Part shown: in pieces, positions 44,900-53,182 of the stretch
How positions within the stretch are numbered: position 1 is the first letter of the stretch
Layout of the letters: every line of letters starts with the position of its first letter
From: Nitriliruptoria bacterium
GTDB taxonomy: Bacteria > Actinomycetota > Nitriliruptoria > Euzebyales > Egibacteraceae
Direction of reading: 5' to 3'
Assembly: GCA_003553565.1 (NCBI GenBank)
Contig: PWER01000199.1
Location: 1-64,000, forward strand
Length of the DNA: 64,000 bases
Made by a program: the position numbers and the translations under genes
The notes under the pieces: model-generated
What the model saw: the letters and a program-made list of their open reading frames with translations, nothing else
What the model was told of the DNA's origin: nothing
The model's database searches: none

Positions 44900-44929
44900 G
44901 TCCGCGCGGCGCCGCGGCGCTGCGCGGAC
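44900..44929 (+). promoter_or_regulatory. GC-rich leader hairpin upstream of DUF4870 gene
   Basis: GTCCGCGC/GCGCGGAC arms around a 14-base GC-rich centre, 44 bases before the ATG. TACGCT at 44880-44885 is a possible -10 box, which would place the hairpin near the mRNA 5' end. Confidence 0.35.
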
Positions 44930-44973
44930 CTGCAGGACCGCGCGAGGCGACGAGCTGGTCGGAGAGAGACGCC

Positions 44974-45603
44974 ATGGACAGCAGGTTTGCACGGGCCGTG
45001 GTCGCTGCCCCGCACGGCCAGGTGATGACGCCCGGCAGCGCGGCGGACGCAGCGTCGGCACCCCGAGCGAGCGCCGCACCGCCGCCGGGCCCGCCACCCC
45101 CCGGCGGACAGCCCCCCGGCGGACAGCCCCCAGGCGGACAGCCCCCCGGCGGACAGCCCCCAGGCGGACAGCCCCCCGGCGGACAGCCCCCCGGCGGACA
45201 GCCCCCAGGCGGACAGCCCCCAGGCGCCCCCCAGAGCGACCAGGACCGCACCTGGGCGATCGTGGCCCACCTGTCGGGGCTGGTCCAGCTGGTGGGCATC
45301 CCCTTCGCGCTCGGTCCGCTGGTGGTGTGGCTGCTGACGCGCGACCGCGGACCCTTCGCTCGCGACCAGGCCGTCGAGGCGCTGAACTTCAGCCTCTCGT
45401 TCCTGATCTACGGGGTCGCGCTGTTCGTGCTGGGCATCGCGCTGGCGCTGCCCACCGCAGGGCTTGCCGCCATCCCCGTGGCGCTCCTCGCGCTCGCGCT
45501 GGGCATCACCTGGTTCGTGCTGGTGATCATCGCCGCGGTCCGGACCAGCAGCGACCAGTGGTACCGCTATCCCCTGACGATCCGGATGGTCAGCAACCGG
45601 TAG
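44974..45603 (+). CDS. DUF4870 membrane protein with PPGGQ repeats
   Basis: A 209-residue protein. The first 90 residues are low complexity, with eight tandem PPGGQ pentapeptides (residues 42-81). The C-terminal 115 residues are a DUF4870-type membrane domain: TWAIVAHLSGLVQ, GPLVVWLLTRDRGPFARDQAVEALNF, then two more hydrophobic helices and a YRYPLTIR end. The ATG at 44974 has GGAGAG seven bases upstream; ATG at 45025 is an alternative. The proline/glycine/glutamine stretch may be a flexible cytoplasmic interaction tail. Function unknown. Confidence 0.8.
   Translation: MDSRFARAVVAAPHGQVMTPGSAADAASAPRASAAPPPGPPPPGGQPPGGQPPGGQPPGGQPPGGQPPGGQPPGGQPPGGQPPGAPQSDQDRTWAIVAHLSGLVQLVGIPFALGPLVVWLLTRDRGPFARDQAVEALNFSLSFLIYGVALFVLGIALALPTAGLAAIPVALLALALGITWFVLVIIAAVRTSSDQWYRYPLTIRMVSNR
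45097..45216 (+). repeat. Eight tandem 15-bp units encoding PPGGQ
   Basis: Units are CCC CCC GGC GGA CAG (A) or CCC CCA GGC GGA CAG (B), arranged A A B A B A A B, followed by a diverged ninth unit. The only variation is at the third base of the second codon, which is silent. The block can expand or contract without frameshift. Confidence 0.9.
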
Positions 45604-45627
45604 GCCTACGGGCCTTGACGCGCACGA

Positions 45628-45651
45628 CGGCGCGCCAGCTCCAGCGCGCCG
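45628..45651. terminator. Hairpin between convergent DUF4870 and glmM genes
   Basis: CGGCGCGC/GCGCGCCG, eight pairs with an eight-base loop, lies 24 bases after one stop and 6 bases before the other. Confidence 0.5.
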
Positions 45652-45657
45652 CGTCCC

Positions 45658-46992
45658 TCACCCGCGCCCCAGCTCCCGGCGCACGACCGCGGCGAGGTCC
45701 GCGGCGACCGCCTCGGCCCGCTCGGTGGTGCCAGCCTCGACCATGACGCGCACCAGCGGCTCCGTCCCGGATGCCCGCAGCAGGACGCGACCGTTGTCGC
45801 CGAGGTCGTCCTCGGCCGCGTTGACCGCGTCCCAGAGCTGGTCAGCAGCGTCCAGGCGGTCGCGGTCGACGTCGCGGACGTTGACCAGCACCTGCGGCAG
45901 CCGCTCCACCACGCCGGCGAGCTCACGCAGCGGCTTGCCCTCGTGGCCCACCGCGGCGAGCAGGCGCACCGCGGTCAGCACCCCATCGCCGGTGGTGGCG
46001 TGATCACCGATGATGATGTGACCCGACTGCTCCCCGCCCAGGGGGTAGCCGCCCTCGAGCATGGCGGCCAGGACGTGGCGGTCACCGACCTTGGTGCGGA
46101 TCACGCCGATGCCGTGCGCCTCCATCGCCTGGGTGAACCCGAGGTTGGTCATGACCGTGGTGACCACAGCATCGAGCCCGCTGCGCCGGTGGCGTCGCAA
46201 GGCGAGGATTCCCAGGATCTGGTCGCCGTCGACGACCGCACCGGTGTGGTCCACCGCGATGAGCCGGTCGGCGTCACCGTCGTGGGCCAGGCCGAGATCG
46301 GCGCCGGTGCTGACCACCGCGCTCGCCACCGCCTCGGGGTGGGTGGAGCCGCAGCCGACGTTGATGCGCGAGCCGTCGACCTCGGTGTGGATGGCCTGCA
46401 CCTCGCAGCCCAGGCGGGCGAGCGCCTCGGGCGCGACCGTGGTGGCCGCACCGTTGGCGCAGTCCACGACCACGCGCAGGCCGGACAGGTCGATGTCGCA
46501 GGCGGACACCAGGTGTTGGAGGTAGGCCTCGACGGCCTGCGGCTCGGGGTGGGTGGTGCCGACCTCGGTCCCCACCGGCGGCTCGGCTGCCACATCGACG
46601 AGCTGCTCGACGCGCTGCTCCTGAGCGTCATCGAGCTTGTAGCCGTCGGCGCCGAACAGCTTGATGCCGTTGTCGGGCACGGGGTTGTGGCTGGCCGACA
46701 GCATCGCACCGGCGTCCGCGCCGAGGTGCGTCACGGCATAGGCGACGCCTGGGGTCGGCAGGATGCCCAGCGGCACCACGTCACCGCCGCCCGAGCAGAA
46801 GCCGGCGGTCAGCGCCGCCTGCAGCATCGGGCTGGACGGGCGCGGGTCGCGGCCGATGACGATGAGTGGCCGGGCGATGCCGCGCTCGCGGAGCGCGCGC
46901 GCCAGGGCGCGCCCCAGCGCGAGGGCGAGCTCGGGGGTCAGCTCGGTGTTGGCGACCCCCCGGACGCCATCGGTGCCGAACAGCCGTCCCAT
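45658..46992 (-). CDS. glmM: Phosphoglucosamine mutase
   Basis: A 444-residue enzyme converting glucosamine-6-P to glucosamine-1-P. The phosphoserine is Ser101 in SASHNP, the metal loop DGDADR is near 240, and the sugar and phosphate loops GEQSGH and RASGTEPLVRV are present. The start MGRLFGTDGVRG is the family norm; ATG at 47001 would add three residues. It follows rpsI by 23 bases in the rplM-rpsI-glmM operon common in actinobacteria. Confidence 0.96.
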   Translation of the reverse strand: MGRLFGTDGVRGVANTELTPELALALGRALARALRERGIARPLIVIGRDPRPSSPMLQAALTAGFCSGGGDVVPLGILPTPGVAYAVTHLGADAGAMLSASHNPVPDNGIKLFGADGYKLDDAQEQRVEQLVDVAAEPPVGTEVGTTHPEPQAVEAYLQHLVSACDIDLSGLRVVVDCANGAATTVAPEALARLGCEVQAIHTEVDGSRINVGCGSTHPEAVASAVVSTGADLGLAHDGDADRLIAVDHTGAVVDGDQILGILALRRHRRSGLDAVVTTVMTNLGFTQAMEAHGIGVIRTKVGDRHVLAAMLEGGYPLGGEQSGHIIIGDHATTGDGVLTAVRLLAAVGHEGKPLRELAGVVERLPQVLVNVRDVDRDRLDAADQLWDAVNAAEDDLGDNGRVLLRASGTEPLVRVMVEAGTTERAEAVAADLAAVVRRELGRG

Positions 46993-47015
46993 GGCGCGCA
47001 TGGGGCCGCCCCGCG

Positions 47016-47420
47016 TCAGCGCTTGGAGAACTGCGGCGCCTTGCGCGCCTTCTTCAGGCCGTACTTCTTGCTCTCGACCTCGCGAGCGTCGCGCGTGAGC
47101 AAGCCGGCCTTCTTCAGCGGCGCACGCCAGTCGGGCTCCTCGCCCTCGAGCGCCCGCGCGATGCCATGGGCGAGCGCACCGGCCTGGCCGGTGGTGCCGC
47201 CCCCGCTGATCCGGGCGATCACGTCGAACTGCCCGTGGGACTCGGTCACGTCGAAGGGCCGCTTGATCGCCGCCTGGGTCGACTCGACCGGGAAGTACTC
47301 CTCCATCGGCCGGCCGTTGACGATGATGCGGCCGCTGCCGCGCTGCAACCGCACGCGTGCCACCGCTGACTTGCGGCGACCGGTGCTGATGCGGTTCGGG
47401 GTGGTGGTCGTGTCACTCAT
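47016..47420 (-). CDS. rpsI: 30S ribosomal protein S9 (uS9)
   Basis: A 134-residue small-subunit protein whose C-terminal tail reaches the P-site tRNA. It has [42 protein letters not shown] and the terminal QFSKR. Length and ends are normal, without the tails seen on some other ribosomal proteins here. It lies 43 bases after rplM. Confidence 0.97.
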   Translation of the reverse strand: MSDTTTTPNRISTGRRKSAVARVRLQRGSGRIIVNGRPMEEYFPVESTQAAIKRPFDVTESHGQFDVIARISGGGTTGQAGALAHGIARALEGEEPDWRAPLKKAGLLTRDAREVESKKYGLKKARKAPQFSKR

Positions 47421-47463
47421 CCGGGGTGGCTCCCAGTCTCCGACAGGCCGAGGCGAGGGTGGC

Positions 47464-47892
47464 TCACAGCTCCAGCGGCTGCGGCTGCTGCGCCTCGTGC
47501 GGGTGGTCGGGACCCGCGTAGACCTTCAGCTTCTTGATCTGCTTCCGCGCCAGCTTGTTGCTGGGCAGCATGCCCTTCACCGCTCCAGCGACGAGCTCCT
47601 CGGGCTTGGTGGCCAGCAGGTCCGCGAACGGGACCGAGCGCAGCCCGCCAGGGTAGCCCGAGTGGTAGTGGCGCTGCGACTGGCGCAGCTTGTCACCGGT
47701 GAGCACGACCTTGTCGGCGTTCACGACGATGACGAAGTCGCCGACGTCGAGGTGCGGCGCGAAGGTCGGCTTGTGCTTGCCGCGCAGCACCGTGGCGATC
47801 CGCGTGGCGAGGCGACCGAGCACCTGGTCGGTGGCGTCGACCACGTACCAGGTGCGCGTGACGTCGGTAGGGCGGGGCTGGTAGGTGCGCAT
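47464..47892 (-). CDS. rplM: 50S ribosomal protein L13 (uL13)
   Basis: A 142-residue early-assembly protein of the large subunit. [43 protein letters not shown] and [13 protein letters not shown] are conserved. ATG at 47892 has AGG nearby. It is the first gene of the rplM-rpsI-glmM operon, with a promoter about 95 bases upstream. The end ([12 protein letters not shown]) matches the family. Confidence 0.97.
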   Translation of the reverse strand: MRTYQPRPTDVTRTWYVVDATDQVLGRLATRIATVLRGKHKPTFAPHLDVGDFVIVVNADKVVLTGDKLRQSQRHYHSGYPGGLRSVPFADLLATKPEELVAGAVKGMLPSNKLARKQIKKLKVYAGPDHPHEAQQPQPLEL

Positions 47893-47984
47893 GGTCGACC
47901 TGCTCAACGGAGGTGGACGGTCAGGGTGGCTGGTGGAGCGGCCGGCGCGCAGGCTCGCAGCGCGGCGCGGCGCCACAGCGGTCA

Positions 47985-48013
47985 AGGGTACGTCGGCGAC
48001 GCCACCTCGGCAA
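47985..48013 (-). promoter_or_regulatory. rplM operon promoter (candidate)
   Basis: -35 TTGCCG (48008-48013) and -10 TACCCT (47985-47990) with exactly 17 bases between. It lies in the 194-base gap after truA and leaves a leader of about 85 bases before rplM. Confidence 0.5.
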
Positions 48014-48086
48014 CCACGCAGGCGCACCAGCGGGAGCGCCACGGGTGCTGCGGGAGCGCGGCCGGCTCGGCGGTGGCCCAGCCGAC

Positions 48087-48854
48087 TCACCGGTAGCGCA
48101 CCGCTCGCAGCACCAGGCCGTGCGGCGGTGCCACGCTGCCCACCGCCTGCCGGTCGCGGGCGTCGCGGGCCTCGGCCACCCAGTCGGGCGGCCGTCGCCC
48201 CCGACCCACGGTCAGCAGGCACCCCACGATCGAGCGCACCATCTGGTGGCAGAAGGCCGGGCCCTCCACCGCGACCTCCACGATGCCGCGCGGCCGCCGG
48301 CGCACCACCAGCCGGGACACCCGTCGCACCAGGTGCTGGTCGCCGTGGCGTCGGCAGAACGAGGAGAAGTCGTGCTCCCCCACCAGGTGCGACCCGCCCA
48401 GCTCCATCGCGTCGGTGTCCAGCGAGGGCGGGCCCACGTGCCAGACCTCGTGACGCCGCAGCGGGCTCACCCCGGGGGCGTCGCACAGCAGGTAGCGGTA
48501 GCGGCGCAGCGTGGCGGAGAAGCGCGCGTCGAAGGTCGCTGGCACGCGCCGCACCCGCCACAGGGTGATGGCGGGCCCACAGGTGACGTCGAGGGCCCGC
48601 CGGAGCCGGTCGAGGTCGGACAGCAGCGGCAGGTCGGCGGGGAGGTCGGCGTGGACGACCTGATGCTCGGCGTGCACGCCTGCGTCGGTACGACCTGCGC
48701 CGACGGTGGTCACCGGGGTGTCGCGCGCCACCTTGGTCAGTGCCGCCTCGAGCGTCCCCTGGACCGTGGGCTGATCGACCTGACGGGCGAACCCGTGGAA
48801 GGGCCGCCCGTCGTAGGCGAGGTCGATGCGGACCCGGATGCGGTCAGCGTCCAC
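48087..48854 (-). CDS. truA: tRNA pseudouridine synthase A
   Basis: A 255-residue enzyme that makes pseudouridine at positions 38-40 of the tRNA anticodon arm. The catalytic Asp57 lies in [19 protein letters not shown] and [14 protein letters not shown] are conserved. Start is GTG at 48854. It follows rplQ by 30 bases, closing the alpha operon. Confidence 0.95.
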   Translation of the reverse strand: MDADRIRVRIDLAYDGRPFHGFARQVDQPTVQGTLEAALTKVARDTPVTTVGAGRTDAGVHAEHQVVHADLPADLPLLSDLDRLRRALDVTCGPAITLWRVRRVPATFDARFSATLRRYRYLLCDAPGVSPLRRHEVWHVGPPSLDTDAMELGGSHLVGEHDFSSFCRRHGDQHLVRRVSRLVVRRRPRGIVEVAVEGPAFCHQMVRSIVGCLLTVGRGRRPPDWVAEARDARDRQAVGSVAPPHGLVLRAVRYR

Positions 48855-48884
48855 CGGTGGCCCAGGGCGCGCCGCGGCGGCGCG

Positions 48885-49508
48885 TCAGCCGCGCGCCTGG
48901 TCCTCGTCGCTGTCGTCCTCGCCTGGGTCCTCGGCCTGCGCGGCCTCATCGGCCCCGCCCGCGTCCTCGGCCTGCTCGGCCTCCTCGGCAGCGGGCTCAT
49001 CGGCCACCGCTGTGGCAGTGCCAGCCGACGCGGGGGCCTCGGGCTGCTCATCGCGCTCCTGGGCGGTCTGCGAGGGGGTCGCCCCGGAGCGTCGACGCAG
49101 GCTCCACCGACGCCGCGGCTCCTCCTCCAGCGGCGCCTCGCCGCCGGTGCCGACGCCCTCGACCAGCTCGATCAGCGCCGTGGTCGCGCCGTCGCCCTTG
49201 CGCACGCCGGTGCGCAGCACGCGCGTGTACCCCCCGTCGCGCTCGACGAAGGCAGGGCCGATGTCGGCGAACAGCTTGTGGACCACGTCGCGATCGGTCA
49301 CGACCTGCTGGACCTGCCGCCGAGCGTGCAGGTCGCCTCGCTTGGCGAACGTGATCATCCGCTCGGCCAGGGGCTGCACGGTCTTGGCGCGCGCCTCGGT
49401 CGTCTGGATCCGCCCGTGACGGAACAGCTCGGTGGCGAGGTTGCGCATGATCTTGTCGTGATGGGACGGCGAGCCGCCGAAGCGCGGCCCCTTCTTCGGC
49501 TTGGGCAT
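48885..49508 (-). CDS. rplQ: 50S ribosomal protein L17 (bL17) with long acidic tail
   Basis: A 207-residue protein. The first 120 residues are a normal L17 (SPSHHDKIMRNLATELFRHGRIQTTEARAKT). The last 80 or so are Glu/Ala/Asp-rich and probably disordered, after a short basic stretch (RRRWSLRRRSG). Mycobacterial L17 also has an extension, but this one is more acidic. It follows rpoA by 40 bases. Confidence 0.95.
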   Translation of the reverse strand: MPKPKKGPRFGGSPSHHDKIMRNLATELFRHGRIQTTEARAKTVQPLAERMITFAKRGDLHARRQVQQVVTDRDVVHKLFADIGPAFVERDGGYTRVLRTGVRKGDGATTALIELVEGVGTGGEAPLEEEPRRRWSLRRRSGATPSQTAQERDEQPEAPASAGTATAVADEPAAEEAEQAEDAGGADEAAQAEDPGEDDSDEDQARG

Positions 49509-49548
49509 TGCGACTCCTGGGTGTCGGTCGCTGGCGGTGCGGGCGAGG

Positions 49549-50499
49549 TCAGGCGCCGTAGTCGGCCAGCGCCAGGCCCATCTCGGAGAGCTTCTCCTTG
49601 ACCTCCTCGATGGACTTCTGCCCGAAGTTGCGCATGTCGAGCAGCTCCTGCTCGGTCTTGGCGACCAGGTCCCCGACGGACTCGACGCCCTCGCGCTTCA
49701 GGCAGTTGTAGCTGCGCACCGACAGGTTCAGGTCCTCGATCGGCAGCAGCAGGTTCGGCGACGACGGCGCGACAGCACCGAGGTCCGGCCCCACCGACAG
49801 TCCGCCGGGACCGCCATCGGAGACCTCGCTGAACAGGGTGAACAGGTCGCGCAGCGTGTCGCCCGCGCTGCCCAGTGCCTCGGTGGGCGAGACCGACTGA
49901 TCCGTCTCCACGTCGAGCAGCAGCTTGTCATAGTTGGTCATCTGCTCGACGCGGGTGGGCTCCACCCGGTAGGTGACGCGTCGGACCGGCGAGTAGATGG
50001 AGTCCACGGGGATCACCCCGATGGCGCCGTCCTGGGGGTTGTTGCGCTCGGCCGAGACATAGCCGCGACCGCGCTGCACCGTCAGGTACATCTCCACGCG
50101 CCCCTTGCGGTTCAGCGTGGCGATGCGCAGGTCGCGGTTGAGGATCTCGACCTCGGAGGGAGCGGTGATGAAGTCCGCGGTGATCTCGCCAGGACCCTCG
50201 CCGCCGAGGAAGATCTCGACGGGCTCGTCGCTGTCGCACCGCAGGACGAGCTCCTTGAGGTTCAGGATGATGTCGGTGACATCCTCCTTGACGCCGGGGA
50301 TCGTCGAGAACTCGTGCAGCACGCCTTCGATGCGCACGCTGGTGACGGCAGCCCCGGGGATGGACGACAGCAGCGTGCGACGCAGGCTGTTGCCGAGCGT
50401 GTAGCCGAACCCCGGCTCGAGCGGCTCGATGGCGAACACCGACCGCTCGCCGGGGCTCAGCGGCTCCTCGGTGATGGTGGGGCGCTGAACGGTGAGCAC
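49549..50499 (-). CDS. rpoA: DNA-directed RNA polymerase subunit alpha
   Basis: A 316-residue alpha subunit. The N-terminal assembly domain carries [23 protein letters not shown], and the C-terminal DNA-binding domain [20 protein letters not shown] 25-residue acidic/glycine linker joins them. Start is GTG, preceded by GGAGGCGGAAACA. It is 158 bases from rpsD, with a strong hairpin in that gap. Confidence 0.97.
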   Translation of the reverse strand: MLTVQRPTITEEPLSPGERSVFAIEPLEPGFGYTLGNSLRRTLLSSIPGAAVTSVRIEGVLHEFSTIPGVKEDVTDIILNLKELVLRCDSDEPVEIFLGGEGPGEITADFITAPSEVEILNRDLRIATLNRKGRVEMYLTVQRGRGYVSAERNNPQDGAIGVIPVDSIYSPVRRVTYRVEPTRVEQMTNYDKLLLDVETDQSVSPTEALGSAGDTLRDLFTLFSEVSDGGPGGLSVGPDLGAVAPSSPNLLLPIEDLNLSVRSYNCLKREGVESVGDLVAKTEQELLDMRNFGQKSIEEVKEKLSEMGLALADYGA

Positions 50500-50618
50500 T
50501 GTTTCCGCCTCCTAGGCGAGCTCTCGGTAGGTCGGTGGCAGGTCGGAGAGGTTGCGGCCGGCGCGCGCTGCGACGGGAGCCGACCGATGGCGCGCGAGAC
50601 TTGCGGCCGCGCGTGGCG

Positions 50619-50649
50619 GGCGCGCCCGTCCGCACCGGGCGGGCGCGCC
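50619..50649 (-). terminator. Hairpin between rpsD and rpoA
   Basis: GGCGCGCCCG/CGGGCGCGCC, ten perfect pairs with an 11-base loop, starts eight bases after the rpsD stop. It may partly terminate the transcript or protect the upstream mRNA; rpoA and rplQ still need expression, so a full stop here would require a promoter before rpoA. Confidence 0.45.
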
Positions 50650-50657
50650 GCGTCGCC

Positions 50658-51284
50658 TCACTTGGAGTAGAGCTCGACGATCAGCTGCTCTTGCACCGGC
50701 ACGTCGATGTGGGCGCGATCCGGCAGGTCCAGCACGGTGATCTGCAGCTTGCTCTGATCGGTCGACAGCCACGGCGGGATGGTCCGCGTGCCGATGATCT
50801 CGAGCGCACCGACGACGGGCTGGGCGCTCCGGCTCTTCTCCCGGATCGCGACCACGTCGCCGGCGCGCACGCGGTAGGACGGGATGTTCACCGTCCGCCC
50901 GTTGACCGTCACGTGGCGGTGGCGCACCATCTGGCGTGCCTCGTCGCGCGAGCGCGCCAGACCGCCGCGCAGCACCACGTTGTCCAGGCGACGCTCGAGG
51001 AGCTTCAGCAGGTTCTCGCCGGTGAGACCGGACTGGCGGGTCGCCTCCTGGTAGTAGTTGCGGAACTGGCGCTCCAGGACGCCATAGATCCGCCGCGCCT
51101 TCTGCTTCTCACGGAGCTGCAGGAGGTACTCGCTCTCGCGGATGCGCCCGCGGCCGTGCTCTCCCGGCGGGTAGGGGCGCTTCTCGATGGCGCACTTGGG
51201 GCCCTCGCAGCGGGTGCCCTTCAAGTAGAGCTTCTGCCGCTCGCGGCGGCAGAGCTTGCAGTCCGGTCCGATGTAACGAGCCAT
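50658..51284 (-). CDS. rpsD: 30S ribosomal protein S4 (uS4), zinc-binding form
   Basis: A 208-residue 16S rRNA-binding assembly protein and usual feedback regulator of the alpha operon. Near the N-terminus CKLC and CEGPKC form the four-Cys zinc knuckle of the C+ form. The S4 RNA-binding domain ([19 protein letters not shown]) is intact. It follows rpsK by 57 bases. Confidence 0.97.
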   Translation of the reverse strand: MARYIGPDCKLCRRERQKLYLKGTRCEGPKCAIEKRPYPPGEHGRGRIRESEYLLQLREKQKARRIYGVLERQFRNYYQEATRQSGLTGENLLKLLERRLDNVVLRGGLARSRDEARQMVRHRHVTVNGRTVNIPSYRVRAGDVVAIREKSRSAQPVVGALEIIGTRTIPPWLSTDQSKLQITVLDLPDRAHIDVPVQEQLIVELYSK

Positions 51285-51341
51285 GGAGTTCCTCTTCCTG
51301 CTGTGCGCGCGCGTGTGGCTCCCGCCGCGGTGCGCCGGACG

Positions 51342-51740
51342 TCAGACGCGGCGGCGCTTGGGGGGCCGGCAACCGTTGTGCGGGATCGGGGTGATGTCCT
51401 TGATCCCCTGCACCTCCAGGCCGTTGGCCTGCAGAGAGCGGATCGCCGTCTCGCGACCCGAGCCCGGGCCCTTCACGAAGACGTCGATCTTGCGCATGCC
51501 GAACTCGCCGGCCCGCTGGGCCGCCTGCTCGGCCGCCAGCTGCGCCGCGAACGGCGTGGACTTGCGACTCCCCTTGAACCCGGCGTTGCCCGACGAGGCC
51601 CAGGCGAGCACGTTGCCCTGCTGGTCGGTGATCGTGACGATCGTGTTGTTGAACGAGCTCTTGATGTGCGCTTGGCCGTACGCTACTTGCCGGCGATCCT
51701 TCTTCTTGCCCCGGCGTGCGGCCTGTCTGCGTTGGGCCAT
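51342..51740 (-). CDS. rpsK: 30S ribosomal protein S11 (uS11)
   Basis: A 132-residue platform protein. [45 protein letters not shown] and the [14 protein letters not shown]-terminus are standard. Gene order rpsM-rpsK-rpsD-rpoA-rplQ is the normal alpha operon order. Confidence 0.97.
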   Translation of the reverse strand: MAQRRQAARRGKKKDRRQVAYGQAHIKSSFNNTIVTITDQQGNVLAWASSGNAGFKGSRKSTPFAAQLAAEQAAQRAGEFGMRKIDVFVKGPGSGRETAIRSLQANGLEVQGIKDITPIPHNGCRPPKRRRV

Positions 51741-51803
51741 GGTCTGGGTCCTCGCGTGTGGTCGCTGGTGTGGCGGTCGGAACGGGCCCGCGCGCGGGCG
51801 GTG

Positions 51804-52187
51804 CTAGTGCTTGCGCTTCTTCTGCTTGCCGGCGCCGCCCACCGTGGGCTTCTTGCCCTTGCGGGTGCGCGCGTTGGTGTGGGTGCGCTGTCCTCGCACC
51901 GGCAGCCCGCGGCGGTGGCGGATGCCCTGGTACGAGCCGATCTCGACCTTGCGCTTGATGCTCTGGGCGACATCACGGCGCAGATCGCCCTCGACGGCGT
52001 AGCGCTCCACATGGTCGCGCAGCGCCTTGAGCTGAGCGTCGTCGAGCTGGGCGATCCGCAGGTTCGGATCGATGCCGGTGGCCTCGACGGTCTCGCGCGC
52101 TCGGCTGTGGCCGATCCCGTAGATGGCCGTCAGACCGATCGCGATCTTCTTCTCTCGAGGGAGGTCGACTCCTGCGATGCGTGCCAT
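51804..52187 (-). CDS. rpsM: 30S ribosomal protein S13 (uS13)
   Basis: A 127-residue head protein contacting P-site tRNA and bridge B1. [25 protein letters not shown] and [22 protein letters not shown] are conserved, and the C-terminus is Lys-rich (KQKKRKH). It lies 75 bases after rpmJ. Confidence 0.97.
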   Translation of the reverse strand: MARIAGVDLPREKKIAIGLTAIYGIGHSRARETVEATGIDPNLRIAQLDDAQLKALRDHVERYAVEGDLRRDVAQSIKRKVEIGSYQGIRHRRGLPVRGQRTHTNARTRKGKKPTVGGAGKQKKRKH

Positions 52188-52262
52188 GTGCTGCGCTCCT
52201 GATGAGATCGACGGGGTGGTGACCTGCGCGCGCTCGCGCGGGCGCCTCCACCTGGGAGGCGG

Positions 52263-52376
52263 TCAGCCCTGCCGCTGCTTGTGGCGGGGGTTGCTGCAGA
52301 TGACCATGATGGTCCCATCGCGGCGGATGATGCGACAGCGCTCGCAGATCCGCTTGACGGAGGGCTGCACCTTCAT
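52263..52376 (-). CDS. rpmJ: 50S ribosomal protein L36 (bL36), zinc-binding form
   Basis: A 37-residue protein read from ATG at 52376 to TGA at 52263-52265. It begins [17 protein letters not shown] and ends [11 protein letters not shown]. The zinc ligands Cys11, Cys14, Cys27 and His32 are all present, so this is the C+ paralogue. AAGGA lies eight bases upstream of the ATG. infA, which normally precedes it, is missing. Confidence 0.96.
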   Translation of the reverse strand: MKVQPSVKRICERCRIIRRDGTIMVICSNPRHKQRQG

Positions 52377-52483
52377 CTGCTGGTCCTTCTCGTCGGACCC
52401 GACGACGCGACGTCGGATCGGTCTGGTTCTGGGCGCGCGCTCCGCGCGACGCTCCTGGCATCCTGGGCGGCGGCAGCACGGAA

Positions 52484-52503
52484 GGCCCCACCGATGCGGG
52501 GCC
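52484..52503 (-). promoter_or_regulatory. Leader hairpin upstream of rpmJ
   Basis: GGCCCC/GGGGCC, six pairs with an eight-base loop, lies in the 184-base adk-rpmJ gap. TAGCCT just upstream on the minus strand (plus-strand AGGCTA at 52512-52517) could be a -10 box; no clear -35 is seen. The gap may hold an alpha operon promoter. Confidence 0.3.
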
Positions 52504-52560
52504 GACGCGACAGGCTATCACGCCCCAGCCTGCCCGTGCACGGCTGCGCTCCGCTGACGC

Positions 52561-53136
52561 TCATGTCCCGGTCACCTCACGCAGCCGCTGGTGGGCGCGC
52601 GCGCTGATCTCCTCCACCGACCCGGTCCCGTCCACGTCGACGAGCAGGCCGCGCTCGGCGTAGAAGTCCTCGAGCGGCGCGGTCTGCTCGCGGTAGACCG
52701 CGAGGCGGTTGCGCAGGACCTCCTCGGTGTCGTCGGCCCGCCCCTCCTCGGCGGCGCGCGTGAGGATGCGGCGCAGCAGCTCGTCCTCGGGCACCACGAG
52801 GCGCAGCACCGCCTCGAGCGGCGCGCCGCGGCCGCTGAGCTCGCTCTGCAGCACCTCGGCCTGGGCCAGGGTGCGGGGGTAGCCGTCCAGCAGGAACCCC
52901 ACGGCTGTGTCGTCGTCGCCCAGGCGCTCGGCCACCATCCCGTTGACGACGCGGTCGGGCACGAGCTCGCCCGCGTCCATGTAGGTCTGCGCCTCCACCC
53001 CGAGCGGCGTGCCGTCCTTGACGTGCCGACGGAACAGGTCCCCGGTCGAGATGTGGGGGATGGCGAGGTCGGCCGCGAGGCGGGCGGCCTGGGTGCCCTT
53101 GCCGGCACCTGGCGGTCCGAGGATGACGAGGCGCAT
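52561..53136 (-). CDS. adk: Adenylate kinase, short-lid type
   Basis: A 191-residue kinase balancing AMP, ADP and ATP. P-loop GPPGAGKGT is at the N-terminus, with HISTGDLFR, GFLLDGYPRTLAQAE and an RADDTEEVLRNRL segment in place of the long lid, typical of actinobacteria. ATG at 53136 has GGAG five bases upstream. It follows secY as usual, but map and infA do not follow it. Confidence 0.96.
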   Translation of the reverse strand: MRLVILGPPGAGKGTQAARLAADLAIPHISTGDLFRRHVKDGTPLGVEAQTYMDAGELVPDRVVNGMVAERLGDDDTAVGFLLDGYPRTLAQAEVLQSELSGRGAPLEAVLRLVVPEDELLRRILTRAAEEGRADDTEEVLRNRLAVYREQTAPLEDFYAERGLLVDVDGTGSVEEISARAHQRLREVTGT

Positions 53137-53182
53137 CACGGCTCCTGGTCGCTCGTGGTCGTGGGGGTCGGTCGGCGTCCCA

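Noticed and set aside
45097-45216. Short regular repeats considered as a CRISPR array
   Set aside because: Units are contiguous 15-bp codon repeats without spacers and lie in frame inside a gene.
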